DNA from: an uncultured Eubacteriales bacterium
Lineage (GTDB): Bacteria; Bacillota; Clostridia; Lachnospirales; Lachnospiraceae
Direction of reading: 5' to 3'
Length of the DNA stretch: 64,000 bases
NCBI GenBank assembly: GCA_900545225.1
Contig: UQXZ01000003.1
Location: forward strand, 1-64,000
Shown here: piece after piece, positions 7,658 through 16,319 of the stretch
Layout: each line of letters starts with the position of its first letter
How positions within the stretch are numbered: position 1 is the stretch's first letter
Position numbers and translations under genes: made by a program
The notes under the pieces: generated by a model
The model's input: the letters and a program-made list of their open reading frames with translations, nothing else
Told to the model about the DNA's origin: nothing
Database searches by the model: none

Positions 7658-8626
7658 TTATTCACTATCTTTTCTGAGACTGAGACCCATAGCTTCAAGT
7701 CTTTCATGTACTTCAACAAGTGACTTGTTACCAAGGTTTCTGATTTTCATCATTTCTGATTCAGTCTTATTACATAAATCTTCAACAGTATTGATACCTG
7801 CACGCTTTAAGCAATTGAATGAACGAACACTAAGTTCCATGTCTTCAATCTTCATTGAGAGGATTTCTGATGTATCAGGTGTTTCTTCAACAACTACATC
7901 TTCAATAATCTCAACCGCATCTGAGAGATCGATAAATACATTTAACTGATCTCTTAATGTCTTAGCAGCAAGGCTAAGTGCATCTTCAGGTGTGATAGAA
8001 CCGTTAGTAGTTATATCGAGAGTTAATTTATCAAGGTCAGTATCGTGACCTACACGAGTATTTGTTACTGCCATGTTAACTCTTTCAATCGGAGTGTAAA
8101 TAGAATCTATTGAAATAACTCCAACTGGCTGGTCGTCTGACTTATTCTTATCAGCGCTGATATATCCACGACCGTTGTTGATAGCAAGATCCATATATAA
8201 CTTACTGTCCGGTGTATTGAGATGGGCGATAACGAGGTCTGGATTAACGATTTCATAATCCGGTCCAATCTGAATATCTGAAGCGCGAACTACGCCTTCT
8301 CCCTCAAATTCAATGCGAGCAGTTGTAGGCTCATTAATCTGAGCTACATTCTTTATAACAAGTTGTTTAATATTCATGATTATCTCTGATACATCTTCAT
8401 GTACGCCAGGAATTGAGCTGAATTCATGAAGAACTCCTTCAATCTTGATGCCTGTAACAGCTGTACCAGACAAAGAAGAAAGCATTATTCTTCTAAGTGA
8501 ACTTCCTAATGTAAGTCCAAAACCACGCTCAAGTGGTTCAACAACAAATGTTGCTGTTTTCTTATCTGTAGACTCACTAACTTTCTCGATCTTTGGAACC
8601 TTAAAACTGAAGTCTGTGTTCACCAT
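7658..8626 (-). CDS. rpoA: DNA-directed RNA polymerase subunit alpha
   Basis: 322 aa. The N-terminal assembly domain (about 1-230) shows VEPLERGFGLTLGSSLRRIMLSS, the dimerisation motif; the C-terminal domain (about 250-315) shows LSVRSFNCLKRAGINTVEDL and IRNLGNKSLVEV, which contact promoter UP elements and activators. AAGGAGG lies 10 nt before the ATG. Placed between rpsD and rplQ as in the alpha operon of most bacteria. Confidence 0.98.
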   Translation of the reverse strand: MVNTDFSFKVPKIEKVSESTDKKTATFVVEPLERGFGLTLGSSLRRIMLSSLSGTAVTGIKIEGVLHEFSSIPGVHEDVSEIIMNIKQLVIKNVAQINEPTTARIEFEGEGVVRASDIQIGPDYEIVNPDLVIAHLNTPDSKLYMDLAINNGRGYISADKNKSDDQPVGVISIDSIYTPIERVNMAVTNTRVGHDTDLDKLTLDITTNGSITPEDALSLAAKTLRDQLNVFIDLSDAVEIIEDVVVEETPDTSEILSMKIEDMELSVRSFNCLKRAGINTVEDLCNKTESEMMKIRNLGNKSLVEVHERLEAMGLSLRKDSE

Positions 8627-8665
8627 CTGATTTGTTCCTCCTTACGAAAATCAATTAACAACTAA

Positions 8666-9259
8666 TTATTTAGAATATAATTCGACAATAAGCATCTCAT
8701 CTACAGGAACATCGATTGCTTCTCTTGTAGGTAATGAAAGAACCTTACCTGTAAATGTCTCTTTGTTTGATTCAAGCCATTCTGGAACTAATCTTCCGCC
8801 TGCTACTTCAGAAATAGCCTTATACTGAGCTGAAGTTCTCTTATCCTCTTTAATTGAAATTGTATCACCAGCTTCAATTAAGTATGAAGGAATGTTAATG
8901 CACTTACCGTTTACAAGAACATGCTTATGATCAACGATCTGTCTAGCTTCTCTTCTTGTTCTAGCAAAACCTAATCTGAAGATTACGTTATCAAGTCTGC
9001 TCTCAAGGATAGTCATAAGGTTCTCACCTGTCATACCCTTCATTCTTTCAGCCTTCTTATAGTAATTACGGAAAGGTTTCTCAAGAACACCGTAAATGAA
9101 CTTTGCTTTCTGCTTTTCTCTTAACTGTAAGCCGTAATCGCTTAACTTTCTACCTGCATTAAGAGCTTTTCTCTTAGATTTCTTGTCAAGACCTAAATAT
9201 GAAGGATCCATGTCAAGAGATCTACATCTTTTTATTACTGGAACTCTATTTACTGCCAT
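8666..9259 (-). CDS. rpsD: 30S ribosomal protein S4
   Basis: 197 aa; a primary 16S rRNA binder and often the translational regulator of this operon. The S4 RNA-binding domain is at about 87-150 (ESRLDNVIFRLGFARTRREARQIVDHKHVLVNG). Only one Cys is present in the N-terminal part (RCRSLDMD), so this is the zinc-free form rather than the four-Cys form. Confidence 0.98.
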   Translation of the reverse strand: MAVNRVPVIKRCRSLDMDPSYLGLDKKSKRKALNAGRKLSDYGLQLREKQKAKFIYGVLEKPFRNYYKKAERMKGMTGENLMTILESRLDNVIFRLGFARTRREARQIVDHKHVLVNGKCINIPSYLIEAGDTISIKEDKRTSAQYKAISEVAGGRLVPEWLESNKETFTGKVLSLPTREAIDVPVDEMLIVELYSK

Positions 9260-9280
9260 TGTACTACACTTCTCCCTTCA

Positions 9281-9676
9281 TTAAACTCTTCTACGCTTTG
9301 GTGGACGACATCCGTTATGTGGAACTGGTGTAACGTCCTTGATGCTTGTTACTGTAAGGCCTGCTGTCTGAAGAGCACGGATAGCTGCTTCTCTACCTGA
9401 ACCAGGACCCTTAACCATAACATCTACGTACTTTAATCCATGAATAAGTGCAGCTTTTGTAGCTGTTTCTGCAGCTGTCTGAGCAGCATAAGGTGTTGAC
9501 TTCTTAGAACCTCTGAAACCTAAACCACCAGCGCTTGCCCATGAAAGTGCATTACCCTGTGTATCTGTAATTGTTACAATTGTATTATTGAAAGATGACT
9601 GAATATGTGCCTGTCCTCTTTCTATATTCTTCTTAACATGCTTTTTGGTCACTTTTTTTGTATTTCTTGGTGCCAT
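9281..9676 (-). CDS. rpsK: 30S ribosomal protein S11
   Basis: 131 aa. IQSSFNNTIVTITDTQGNALSWASAG, GFRGSKKSTPYAAQ and the C-terminal PHNGCRPPKRRRV are diagnostic. S11 forms the 30S platform with S6, S15 and S18. AGGAG site upstream; 21 bp before rpsD. Confidence 0.98.
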   Translation of the reverse strand: MAPRNTKKVTKKHVKKNIERGQAHIQSSFNNTIVTITDTQGNALSWASAGGLGFRGSKKSTPYAAQTAAETATKAALIHGLKYVDVMVKGPGSGREAAIRALQTAGLTVTSIKDVTPVPHNGCRPPKRRRV

Positions 9677-9697
9677 TATTACATCTCCTATATTTTA

Positions 9698-10072
9698 TTA
9701 TTTCTTCTTGTTCGCTACTGTCTTCTTAGGACCCTTACAAGTTCTTGCGTTAGTCTTTGTCTTCTGTCCTCTAACAGGAAGGCCCTTTCTATGACGGATT
9801 CCTCTATAGCAGCCAATTTCTCTTAATCTCTTGATATTCATAGCGATCTCTCTACGAAGATCACCTTCAATTAAATTCTCTGAGTCAGATTCAACGTAAT
9901 CACGGATGCGGTTTACCTCTTCATCTGTGAGATCTTTAACACGTGTACTTGGATCAACACCTGTTTCTGCTAAGATCTTTGTTGCTCTTGCTCTACCGAT
10001 ACCATAAATATATGTAAGACCGATTTCAATACGTTTTTCTCTAGGTAAATCTACACCTGAAATACGAGCCAT
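9698..10072 (-). CDS. rpsM: 30S ribosomal protein S13
   Basis: 124 aa. ARISGVDLPREKRIEIGLTYIYGIG opens the protein and the basic tail ends in RTCKGPKKTVANKKK; S13 sits in the 30S head and contacts tRNA and the 50S. Its TGGAGG site is preceded by a 245-bp non-coding stretch with a folded RNA element (10115-10178), unusual inside this operon. Confidence 0.98.
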   Translation of the reverse strand: MARISGVDLPREKRIEIGLTYIYGIGRARATKILAETGVDPSTRVKDLTDEEVNRIRDYVESDSENLIEGDLRREIAMNIKRLREIGCYRGIRHRKGLPVRGQKTKTNARTCKGPKKTVANKKK

Positions 10073-10114
10073 GTATTTATTTCCTCCATTTAAAATTTAA
10101 TAACATAAAAACAA

Positions 10115-10178
10115 TAGTTACGAAAATATATAGCTCGTCCTGGGGACGCCTGAAATGTGTATATATCCTCTATAACTA
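10115..10178 (-). promoter_or_regulatory. structured RNA leader in front of rpsM
   Basis: On the minus strand three nested perfect helices stack with small internal loops: TAGTTA/TAACTA (10173-10178 with 10115-10120), ATATATA/TATATAT (10160-10166 with 10126-10132) and CGTCC/GGACG around a 3-nt loop (10144-10148 with 10136-10140). It ends 43 nt before the rpsM ATG and has no U run, so it is not a terminator. Position before rpsM-rpsK-rpsD-rpoA is where a ribosomal protein (S4 or S13) would be expected to bind for feedback control; that role is inferred. Confidence 0.6.
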
Positions 10179-10317
10179 AAATAATTTATAAGATAGCTAT
10201 TACTCATATAAATACGAGTTTCGCTCAGCCGCTAAATGATTTTGTTTGACAGACAAATAATAATGACGGTTTGACTGCCAATACGAACTAGAAATAATTC
10301 TTAAAATATAGTGAGAA

Positions 10318-10431
10318 TTATCCCTGTCTCTGTTTGTGCTTTGGGTTTTCACAGATTACTCTGATAACACCCTTTCTTTTAATGACTTTGCATTTTTCAC
10401 AAATAGGTTTAACTGATGATCTTACCTTCAC
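10318..10431 (-). CDS. rpmJ: 50S ribosomal protein L36
   Basis: 37 aa, GTG start at 10431 with GGAGG 8 nt upstream. Sequence begins MKVRSSVKPICEKCKVIKRK and ends NPKHKQRQG. Three Cys (CEKC and a later C) plus a His near the end form the zinc ribbon of the C+ type. It lies between infA and the rpsM leader. Confidence 0.97.
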   Translation of the reverse strand: MKVRSSVKPICEKCKVIKRKGVIRVICENPKHKQRQG

Positions 10432-10499
10432 TGCAAAATCCTCCTTTCAGACAAGTCCGTTTAGTAGTGTATCATAAATGAACTTCCATTGACAAGTAC

Positions 10500-10718
10500 T
10501 TATTTGTCTCGCCAAATAATTCTTCCCTTGGTCAAATCATACGGGGACATTTCCAATGTCACCTTGTCACCAGGAAGAATACGAATGTAGTTCATTCTAA
10601 GTTTTCCGCTTATGTGAGCAAGAATTTCGTGACCATTTTCTAGTTCAACTCGAAACATTGCGTTAGGGAGCTTCTCAAGTACTGTCCCCTCTAATTCAAT
10701 TGAATCTGTTTTTGCCAT
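10500..10718 (-). CDS. infA: translation initiation factor IF-1
   Basis: 72 aa, one S1-like OB fold: MAKTDSIELEGTVLEKLPNAMFRVEL and MNYIRILPGDKVTLEMSPYDLTKGRI are near-invariant. IF-1 occupies the 30S A site during initiation. Its ATG overlaps the stop of the KOW gene by one base (TAATG), so the two are translationally coupled. Confidence 0.98.
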   Translation of the reverse strand: MAKTDSIELEGTVLEKLPNAMFRVELENGHEILAHISGKLRMNYIRILPGDKVTLEMSPYDLTKGRIIWRDK

Positions 10719-11020
10719 TAGGCGTCCTCCTTATCTTTGGAGTATTTACAAAGGGCCATTCTTATTACCTCATCATTAAGATGACCCTTTATATCTCCAT
10801 CAAGACCATACATTTGCTCAAGTATAAGTTCATTCTTATGTTTATTAATTTGCAAATGTTTTAACTTCTTTTTCTTAGGATTGTTAATTGTTCTGTTTTT
10901 ACCATTTGCAAGAAAAGCATATTCATCATTACATTCTATAATAATGTAGGTTTCACCTTTATCATGTCCTGCAAGCGAATAAGCAAAACAACCGGGTAAT
11001 TCGTTGAAACTTTTATTCAT
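10718..11020 (-). CDS. KOW-domain RNA-binding protein (L14e-like)
   Basis: 100 aa. The N-terminal 70 residues (PGCFAYSLAGHDKGETYIIIECNDEYAFLANG, then KKKKLKHLQINKH) match the small KOW-domain proteins found before infA in Clostridia, which resemble eukaryotic/archaeal ribosomal L14e/L6e/L27e. Its function is unknown; a role in ribosome assembly or translation is inferred from context. One-base overlaps with both adk and infA. The methionine aminopeptidase gene (map) that usually lies between adk and this gene is missing. Confidence 0.88.
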   Translation of the reverse strand: MNKSFNELPGCFAYSLAGHDKGETYIIIECNDEYAFLANGKNRTINNPKKKKLKHLQINKHKNELILEQMYGLDGDIKGHLNDEVIRMALCKYSKDKEDA

Positions 11021-11667
11021 TATTCATTTCCAACAATTTTACAGATTGAATCAAATACAGTATCCATATCCTGAGTTCCGTCTACTGTATATAAAATTCC
11101 TTTTTCAGTGTAATACTTAAGTAAAGGCTCTGTCTGAGTATGATAAACATCAAGTCTGTTCTTTACAGTCTCTGGTTTGTCATCATCTCTTAAGATTAAT
11201 TCGCCGTTACATGTATCACATTCATTTTCCACCTTTGGAGGATTATGTACTATATGATATGTAGCTCCGCAGTTAACGCAAGCTCTTCTTCCTGACATTC
11301 TGTTGATAATGTTATCATCAGGAACTTCAACATCAATTGCGTAATCGAGGTTATCGTTAACGCTCTTTAATGCCTTATCAAGTTCTTCTGCCTGAGGAAT
11401 TGTTCTTGGGAAACCATCAAGTACATAACCGTTAACGCAGTCATCCTGAGCAAATCTGTCCATAATTAACTCGATAACAAGTTCATCAGGAACTAATTCA
11501 CCCTTGTCCATGTAAGACTTAGCTTTTGCACCAAGTGGTGTATTATTCTTAATATTTGCTCTGAAAATATCTCCTGTTGAGATGTGTGGGATTGAGAACT
11601 TAGCCGCAATTCTCTTTGCCTGTGTTCCCTTTCCTGCACCAGGAGCGCCCAACATAACAATCTTCAT
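11020..11667 (-). CDS. adk: adenylate kinase
   Basis: 215 aa; makes 2 ADP from ATP and AMP. P-loop GAPGAGKGTQA at residues 7-17, AMP-binding DGFPRTIPQA near 84, and a lid with four Cys (RACVNCGATYH and ECDTC), the zinc-binding lid of Gram-positive adenylate kinases. Starts one base after secY ends. Confidence 0.98.
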   Translation of the reverse strand: MKIVMLGAPGAGKGTQAKRIAAKFSIPHISTGDIFRANIKNNTPLGAKAKSYMDKGELVPDELVIELIMDRFAQDDCVNGYVLDGFPRTIPQAEELDKALKSVNDNLDYAIDVEVPDDNIINRMSGRRACVNCGATYHIVHNPPKVENECDTCNGELILRDDDKPETVKNRLDVYHTQTEPLLKYYTEKGILYTVDGTQDMDTVFDSICKIVGNE

Positions 11668-12996
11668 TTATGATTCCTCCTTTAAGAAACCCTTGTAGTG
11701 TTTCTTTCTCATCATAGCTTCCATCTGATTTAATGTTTCAAGTGTAACACTAACAATGATGATCATTGATGTTCCACCGAACGAAACGGAAGCACCGAAT
11801 ATACCAGAAAATGCAATAGGTATTACAGAGATGATACTCAATCCTATCGCACCGATAAATACTGTTGATTTCACCACACTAGCAAGGAAATCACTTGTCG
11901 GTGTACCAGGAAGAACTCCCGGTATAACACCGCTTGATCTTCTGAGGTTGTCAGCAATCTCAAGTGGATTAAATGTAATATTAGTATAGAAGTAAGCAAA
12001 TACAAATATTAACGCGATATATCCAGCAAGTCCGATTGTATATTTCCAATCTGACGGATTAAGCCAGTTAGTCATTACAAGATAATTCATCCATTCAGGA
12101 GTATCACTTACAAAGATTCTGACTATAATCACAGGAAACTGCATTATAGATGAAGCAAATATTACCGGCATAACGCCTGCAGTATTTACTTTTAATGGTA
12201 TATGGGTTGTTCTGTCACCAAATGTTCTTCTTCCTACCATTTTCTGGGAATAAGAAACAGGTATCCTTCTTTCTGTGTCCTGAATAACACATGCAAAAAG
12301 AATCAATACAACAACCACAGCTGCTATTATTGCAGTATTAATGATGTTCTGCGGAACTCCCTTATCAGCTATGAACTTTGAATGTAAACCAATAAAGTCG
12401 GCCGGTAAACCAGCAATGATATTAAATAAAAGAATCATTGAGATACCATTACCGATACCGTGTTCCGCAATTCTGTCACCGAGCCACATAAGAGCAGTTG
12501 CGCCTGCTATCATTGCAAGAATAACAAGTAAAATAGAAAGGAAATATGTAGGATATGACATTGTATCAGAGTTTAAAATGAGTCCTCTTTTACCAAATCC
12601 AACTCCCATTGCAACCGCCTCAACTACGGCAAGTATTAATGAAAGTACCTTTGTAATCTTCTGTATTCTTTTACGTCCATCCTCACCTTCTCGCTGCATC
12701 TCTTCCAGTTTAGGAAAAGCTATAGTAAGAAGCTGAATAATAATTGAGGATGTAATGTACGGAGTTATTCCTAATGCAAAAAGTGATAGCTGTGAAAACG
12801 ATCCACCTGTAAACATATTAAGGTAATTTAAGCTTCCACCACCAAGGGAATTAAGCATATTTCCGAAATAGGAAGTATCTACCCCTGGTATGGGTATTAG
12901 GCACCCTAATCTTACGATTACTAGGATGCCTAATGTATAAAAGATACGTTTTCTCACTTCAGCATTTGTAAAACCTCTGCCTAGTGTACGTAACAT
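11668..12996 (-). CDS. secY: protein translocase subunit SecY
   Basis: 442 aa, ten membrane segments; the channel of the Sec translocon. PGVDTSYF after TM1 (the plug region), GIGNGISMILLFNI and the cytosolic loop with FNPLEIADNLRRSSGVIPG are typical. The ATG at 12996 overlaps the rplO stop (TAATG); GAGGTG inside the rplO end serves as the ribosome binding site. An in-frame TTG five codons upstream is rejected. Confidence 0.98.
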   Translation of the reverse strand: MLRTLGRGFTNAEVRKRIFYTLGILVIVRLGCLIPIPGVDTSYFGNMLNSLGGGSLNYLNMFTGGSFSQLSLFALGITPYITSSIIIQLLTIAFPKLEEMQREGEDGRKRIQKITKVLSLILAVVEAVAMGVGFGKRGLILNSDTMSYPTYFLSILLVILAMIAGATALMWLGDRIAEHGIGNGISMILLFNIIAGLPADFIGLHSKFIADKGVPQNIINTAIIAAVVVVLILFACVIQDTERRIPVSYSQKMVGRRTFGDRTTHIPLKVNTAGVMPVIFASSIMQFPVIIVRIFVSDTPEWMNYLVMTNWLNPSDWKYTIGLAGYIALIFVFAYFYTNITFNPLEIADNLRRSSGVIPGVLPGTPTSDFLASVVKSTVFIGAIGLSIISVIPIAFSGIFGASVSFGGTSMIIIVSVTLETLNQMEAMMRKKHYKGFLKEES

Positions 12997-13436
12997 TAAA
13001 TCACCTCGCAAGTACCACCTGCTGCAGTAATTTTTTCCTCTGCAGATTTGCTGAATGCATTAACCTTTACTGTAAGCTTCTTTGTGAGTTCACCGTCACC
13101 AAGAATCTTAACACCATCACGAGGATTCTTAACAATTCCGGCTTCAATAAGTGTTTCAACTGTAACTTCTGTACCGTTTTCAAATACATCTAACTTAGAT
13201 ACATTGATTCCGATAATTTCCTTATAGTTGTAGTTCTTGAAACCTCTCTTTGGAATTCTTCTGTATAAAGGCATCTGACCGCCTTCGAATCCAAGTCTTG
13301 TAGAACCGCCTGAACGAGCCTTCTGTCCCTTGTGTCCTCTGCCGGCTGTCTTACCATTACCTGATGCATGGCCACGACCAACTCTTGAACGCTCAGATAC
13401 AGCACCTTCATTTGGCTTAAGGTTTGATAAATCCAT
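12996..13436 (-). CDS. rplO: 50S ribosomal protein L15
   Basis: 146 aa. MDLSNLKPNEGAVSERSRVGRGHASGNGKTAGRGHKGQKAR is the Gly/Arg-rich 23S-binding N-terminal extension; FEGGQMPLYRRIPKRGF follows. Coupled to secY. Confidence 0.98.
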   Translation of the reverse strand: MDLSNLKPNEGAVSERSRVGRGHASGNGKTAGRGHKGQKARSGGSTRLGFEGGQMPLYRRIPKRGFKNYNYKEIIGINVSKLDVFENGTEVTVETLIEAGIVKNPRDGVKILGDGELTKKLTVKVNAFSKSAEEKITAAGGTCEVI

Positions 13437-13460
13437 GACTAACCTCCTTCTTTAATGATA

Positions 13461-13646
13461 TTAGTTCTCTTCTACTTTGAGCATGTAGCCGATCTGCTGA
13501 ATCTGGCCTCTTGTGGATGCATTATCCGGAAGCTCAACAGTCTTATTTACTTTATTAAGTCCCATAGCTTCTACAGTCTTTCTATGCTTAGGAACTGCAC
13601 CTATTGGAGATTTTACTAAAGTAATCTTTAATTTCTTATCTGCCAT
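13461..13646 (-). CDS. rpmD: 50S ribosomal protein L30
   Basis: 61 aa from the ATG at 13646 (GGAGG 8 nt upstream). LKITLVKSPIGAVPKHRKTVEAMGL and VNKTVELPDNASTRGQIQQIGYMLKV define L30. A TTG five codons upstream overlaps the Shine-Dalgarno site and is rejected. Confidence 0.97.
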   Translation of the reverse strand: MADKKLKITLVKSPIGAVPKHRKTVEAMGLNKVNKTVELPDNASTRGQIQQIGYMLKVEEN

Positions 13647-13661
13647 CTGTCCTGCCTCCAA

Positions 13662-14168
13662 TTATCTTAAAATCTCTTCTACTGACTTATCACGATTTTT
13701 TGCAATTTCTTCAGGTGTCTTAAGAGCAGCTAAACCATCAAGAACAGCTAAAACAACATTCTGCTTGTTGTTTGATCCAAGAGACTTAGTACGAATGTTT
13801 CTAATACCAGCAAGCTCAAGAGTAGCACGAGCAGGACCACCAGCGATGATACCGGTACCTTCTGGAGCTCTCTTAAGAAGAACATTGGCACCACAGAATT
13901 TACCAATAAAATCATGTGGAATTGAACCATTTTCATCTAAAGGAACTGTAACTAAGTTCTTAATTGCAGCTTCCTTACCTTTACGGATTGCTTCAGGGAT
14001 TTCTGCTGACTTTCCAACACCTGCGCCTACGTGACCGTTACCATCACCTACAACAACAAGAGCTGAGAAACGCATGTTACGTCCACCCTTAACAACCTTT
14101 GTTACTCTCTTAATAGCAACAACACGATCATTAAATTCTACTTGACTTGCATCAAATTTTTCTTTCAT
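13662..14168 (-). CDS. rpsE: 30S ribosomal protein S5
   Basis: 168 aa. The N-terminal double-stranded RNA-binding domain holds DRVVAIKRVTKVVKGGRNMRFSALVVVGDGNGHVG, and the C-terminal domain VLLKRAPEGTGIIAGGPARATLELAG. S5 acts in decoding fidelity and mRNA unwinding. Confidence 0.98.
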   Translation of the reverse strand: MKEKFDASQVEFNDRVVAIKRVTKVVKGGRNMRFSALVVVGDGNGHVGAGVGKSAEIPEAIRKGKEAAIKNLVTVPLDENGSIPHDFIGKFCGANVLLKRAPEGTGIIAGGPARATLELAGIRNIRTKSLGSNNKQNVVLAVLDGLAALKTPEEIAKNRDKSVEEILR

Positions 14169-14184
14169 TGTATTCTCCTTCCAC

Positions 14185-14553
14185 TTAGAATTTTAGTCCA
14201 GCTTCACGAGCTGCGTCTGCGAGAGCTGCAACCTTACCTGTGTAAAGGAAACCACCTCTGTCGAATACAACTGTGTCGATTCCATTTGCAAGAGCTCTTT
14301 GTCCAATAAATGTACCTACAGTCTTAGCAGCCTCAATATCATTTGTCTTTGAGATAGCAGCCTTAACTTCCTTGTCCATTGTACTTGCAGATACAAGTGT
14401 CTTACCAACTGTGTCATCGATAATCTGAGCGTACATATGGTTGTTACTTCTGAATACAGCAAGACGAGGTCTCTCAGCTGTACCTGAATAACGATTACGT
14501 TGTCTTAAATGTTTTTTCTTACGAATTTCGCTTTTTGATTTCTTACTAACCAT
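14185..14553 (-). CDS. rplR: 50S ribosomal protein L18
   Basis: 122 aa; binds 5S rRNA. GTAERPRLAVFRSNNHMYAQIIDD and the C-terminal FDRGGFLYTGKVAALADAAREAGL are diagnostic. GGAG site upstream. Confidence 0.98.
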   Translation of the reverse strand: MVSKKSKSEIRKKKHLRQRNRYSGTAERPRLAVFRSNNHMYAQIIDDTVGKTLVSASTMDKEVKAAISKTNDIEAAKTVGTFIGQRALANGIDTVVFDRGGFLYTGKVAALADAAREAGLKF

Positions 14554-14570
14554 TATCGTGCACTCCTTTC

Positions 14571-15113
14571 TTATTTCTTACCTGTCTTACCGACCTTGCG
14601 TCTGATTACTTCGTCATCGTACTTGATACCCTTACCCTTGTATGGTTCTGGAGCTCTCTTAGCACGAATCTCAGCTGCATACTGGCCAACCTTCTGCTTG
14701 TCAATACCCTTAACGATAAGAATGTTCTGACCCTCAACCTCTACTTCGATGCCTTCTGGATCTTCCATCTCAACTGGGTTTGAATAACCAAGTGAAAGAA
14801 CAAGTGTAGAACCTTTCTTCTGTGCACGGTAACCAACACCATTGATCTCAAGCTTCTTCTGGTAACCCTCTGAAACTCCGACAACCATGTTGTTGATGAG
14901 TGTTCTAGTAAGTCCGTGGAACGATTTCATTTTCTTTAAATCGTTAGGTCTAGAAACGGTAATAACACCTGACTCAACTTTAATTTCCATGCCTTCTGGC
15001 ATCTGTTTTACTATCGTACCTTTTGGACCTTTTACAGTCACAACATTATTAGCATCTACAGAAGCTTCAACTCCTGCAGGTACAATAACAGGCTTTATTC
15101 CTATACGCGACAT
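14571..15113 (-). CDS. rplF: 50S ribosomal protein L6
   Basis: 180 aa, two repeated alpha/beta domains. SRIGIKPVIVPAGV at the start, GVGYRAQKKG in the middle, and KRAPEPYKGKGIKYDDEVIRRKVGKTGKK at the end. L6 lies near the GTPase centre. Confidence 0.98.
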   Translation of the reverse strand: MSRIGIKPVIVPAGVEASVDANNVVTVKGPKGTIVKQMPEGMEIKVESGVITVSRPNDLKKMKSFHGLTRTLINNMVVGVSEGYQKKLEINGVGYRAQKKGSTLVLSLGYSNPVEMEDPEGIEVEVEGQNILIVKGIDKQKVGQYAAEIRAKRAPEPYKGKGIKYDDEVIRRKVGKTGKK

Positions 15114-15137
15114 GCCTTAACCTCCTAATCGATTTAA

Positions 15138-15533
15138 TTACCAAACGAACGCAATAACTTCTCCACCTACGTTAAGCTTACGAGCTTCTTTGTCAGTGAT
15201 TACACCCTGATTAGTAGAGATGATTGCAACACCAAGACCACCTAATACCTTAGGAAGATTATCCTTACCTGCGTATACACGAAGACCAGGCTTAGATACT
15301 CTCTTGAGACCTGAGATAACTCTCTCGCTCTTGTTCTTGTTATATTTTAATGTTATACGAATATCTTTAAAATCACCGTTTTCAACGATTTCAAATGAAC
15401 GGATAAAACCTTCATCTAAAAGAATCTGCGCAATAGAATTCTTCATTCTTGAAGCAGGAATATCAACGGTGTCATGCTTTGCTATGTTAGCATTGCGGAT
15501 TCTTGTAAGCATATCTGCAATTGAATCTGTCAT
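15138..15533 (-). CDS. rpsH: 30S ribosomal protein S8
   Basis: 131 aa. TDSIADMLTRIRNANIAKHDTVDIPASRMK opens the protein; SKPGLRVYAGKDNLPKVLGGLGVAIISTNQGVITDKEAR closes it. Central 16S rRNA binder and, in E. coli, the repressor of the spc operon. Confidence 0.98.
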   Translation of the reverse strand: MTDSIADMLTRIRNANIAKHDTVDIPASRMKNSIAQILLDEGFIRSFEIVENGDFKDIRITLKYNKNKSERVISGLKRVSKPGLRVYAGKDNLPKVLGGLGVAIISTNQGVITDKEARKLNVGGEVIAFVW

Positions 15534-15559
15534 TATATTTCACCCTCCTTATTCCTGAA

Positions 15560-15745
15560 TTACCATGACGCTTTTCTAACACCAGGAATCTGGCCTTTAT
15601 ATGCTAACTCACGGAAGCAAATTCTACAGATTCCATATTTTCTTAAGTAACCATGTGGTCTACCACAAATCTTGCAGCGAGTATATTCTCTTGTAGAAAA
15701 TTTCTGCTTTCTAGCCTGCTTAACTTTCATAGAAGTTCTAGCCAT
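15560..15745 (-). CDS. rpsZ: 30S ribosomal protein S14, zinc type
   Basis: 61 aa, the short form. Four Cys in CKICGRPHGYLRKYGICRIC bind zinc; the longer zinc-free rpsN form, used by many Firmicutes when zinc is low, is not in this window. Confidence 0.98.
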   Translation of the reverse strand: MARTSMKVKQARKQKFSTREYTRCKICGRPHGYLRKYGICRICFRELAYKGQIPGVRKASW

Positions 15746-15759
15746 ATCATCCTCCCGAA

Positions 15760-16299
15760 TTACTTCTTAAATGGCATGTTGAATAATCTTAATAATTCAC
15801 GTGCCTCTTCATCTGTCTTAGCTGTTGTAGTAACGATAATGTCCATACCTCTGACTTTATCTACTTTATCGAATTCAATTTCAGGGAAAATGAGCTGCTC
15901 TTTAATACCAAGGGCATAGTTTCCTCTTCCATCAAATGAATCAGGACTTACACCTCTGAAGTCACGAACTCGTGGTAAAGCAAGGTTAACTAATCTGTCG
16001 AGGAATTCATACATTCTCTCGCCACGAAGTGTTACCTTACATCCGATAGGCATACCTTCTCTTAACTTGAAGTTAGCAATAGATTTCTTAGCTCTTGTAA
16101 GAACTGGCTTCTGACCTGCGATGATCGCAAGTTCTTCTGTTACCTTATCAAGAACCTTAGCATTCTCTTTTGCTTCACCAACACCAATATTAATAACAAT
16201 CTTATCAAGCTTTGGAACCATCATTGGATTAGCGTATCCAAATTTCTCTGTCATCTGCTTTGATATTTCATTGTCATATAATTCTCTTAATCTGCTCAC
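15760..16299 (-). CDS. rplE: 50S ribosomal protein L5
   Basis: 179 aa with a GTG start (16299). NPMMVPKLDKIVINIGVGEA and RVRDFRGVSPDSFDGRGNYALGIKEQLIFPEI are the family signatures. L5 contacts 5S rRNA and the P-site tRNA. Confidence 0.98.
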   Translation of the reverse strand: MSRLRELYDNEISKQMTEKFGYANPMMVPKLDKIVINIGVGEAKENAKVLDKVTEELAIIAGQKPVLTRAKKSIANFKLREGMPIGCKVTLRGERMYEFLDRLVNLALPRVRDFRGVSPDSFDGRGNYALGIKEQLIFPEIEFDKVDKVRGMDIIVTTTAKTDEEARELLRLFNMPFKK

Positions 16300-16319
16300 G
16301 AGAAATCTCCTTTCTTAAA

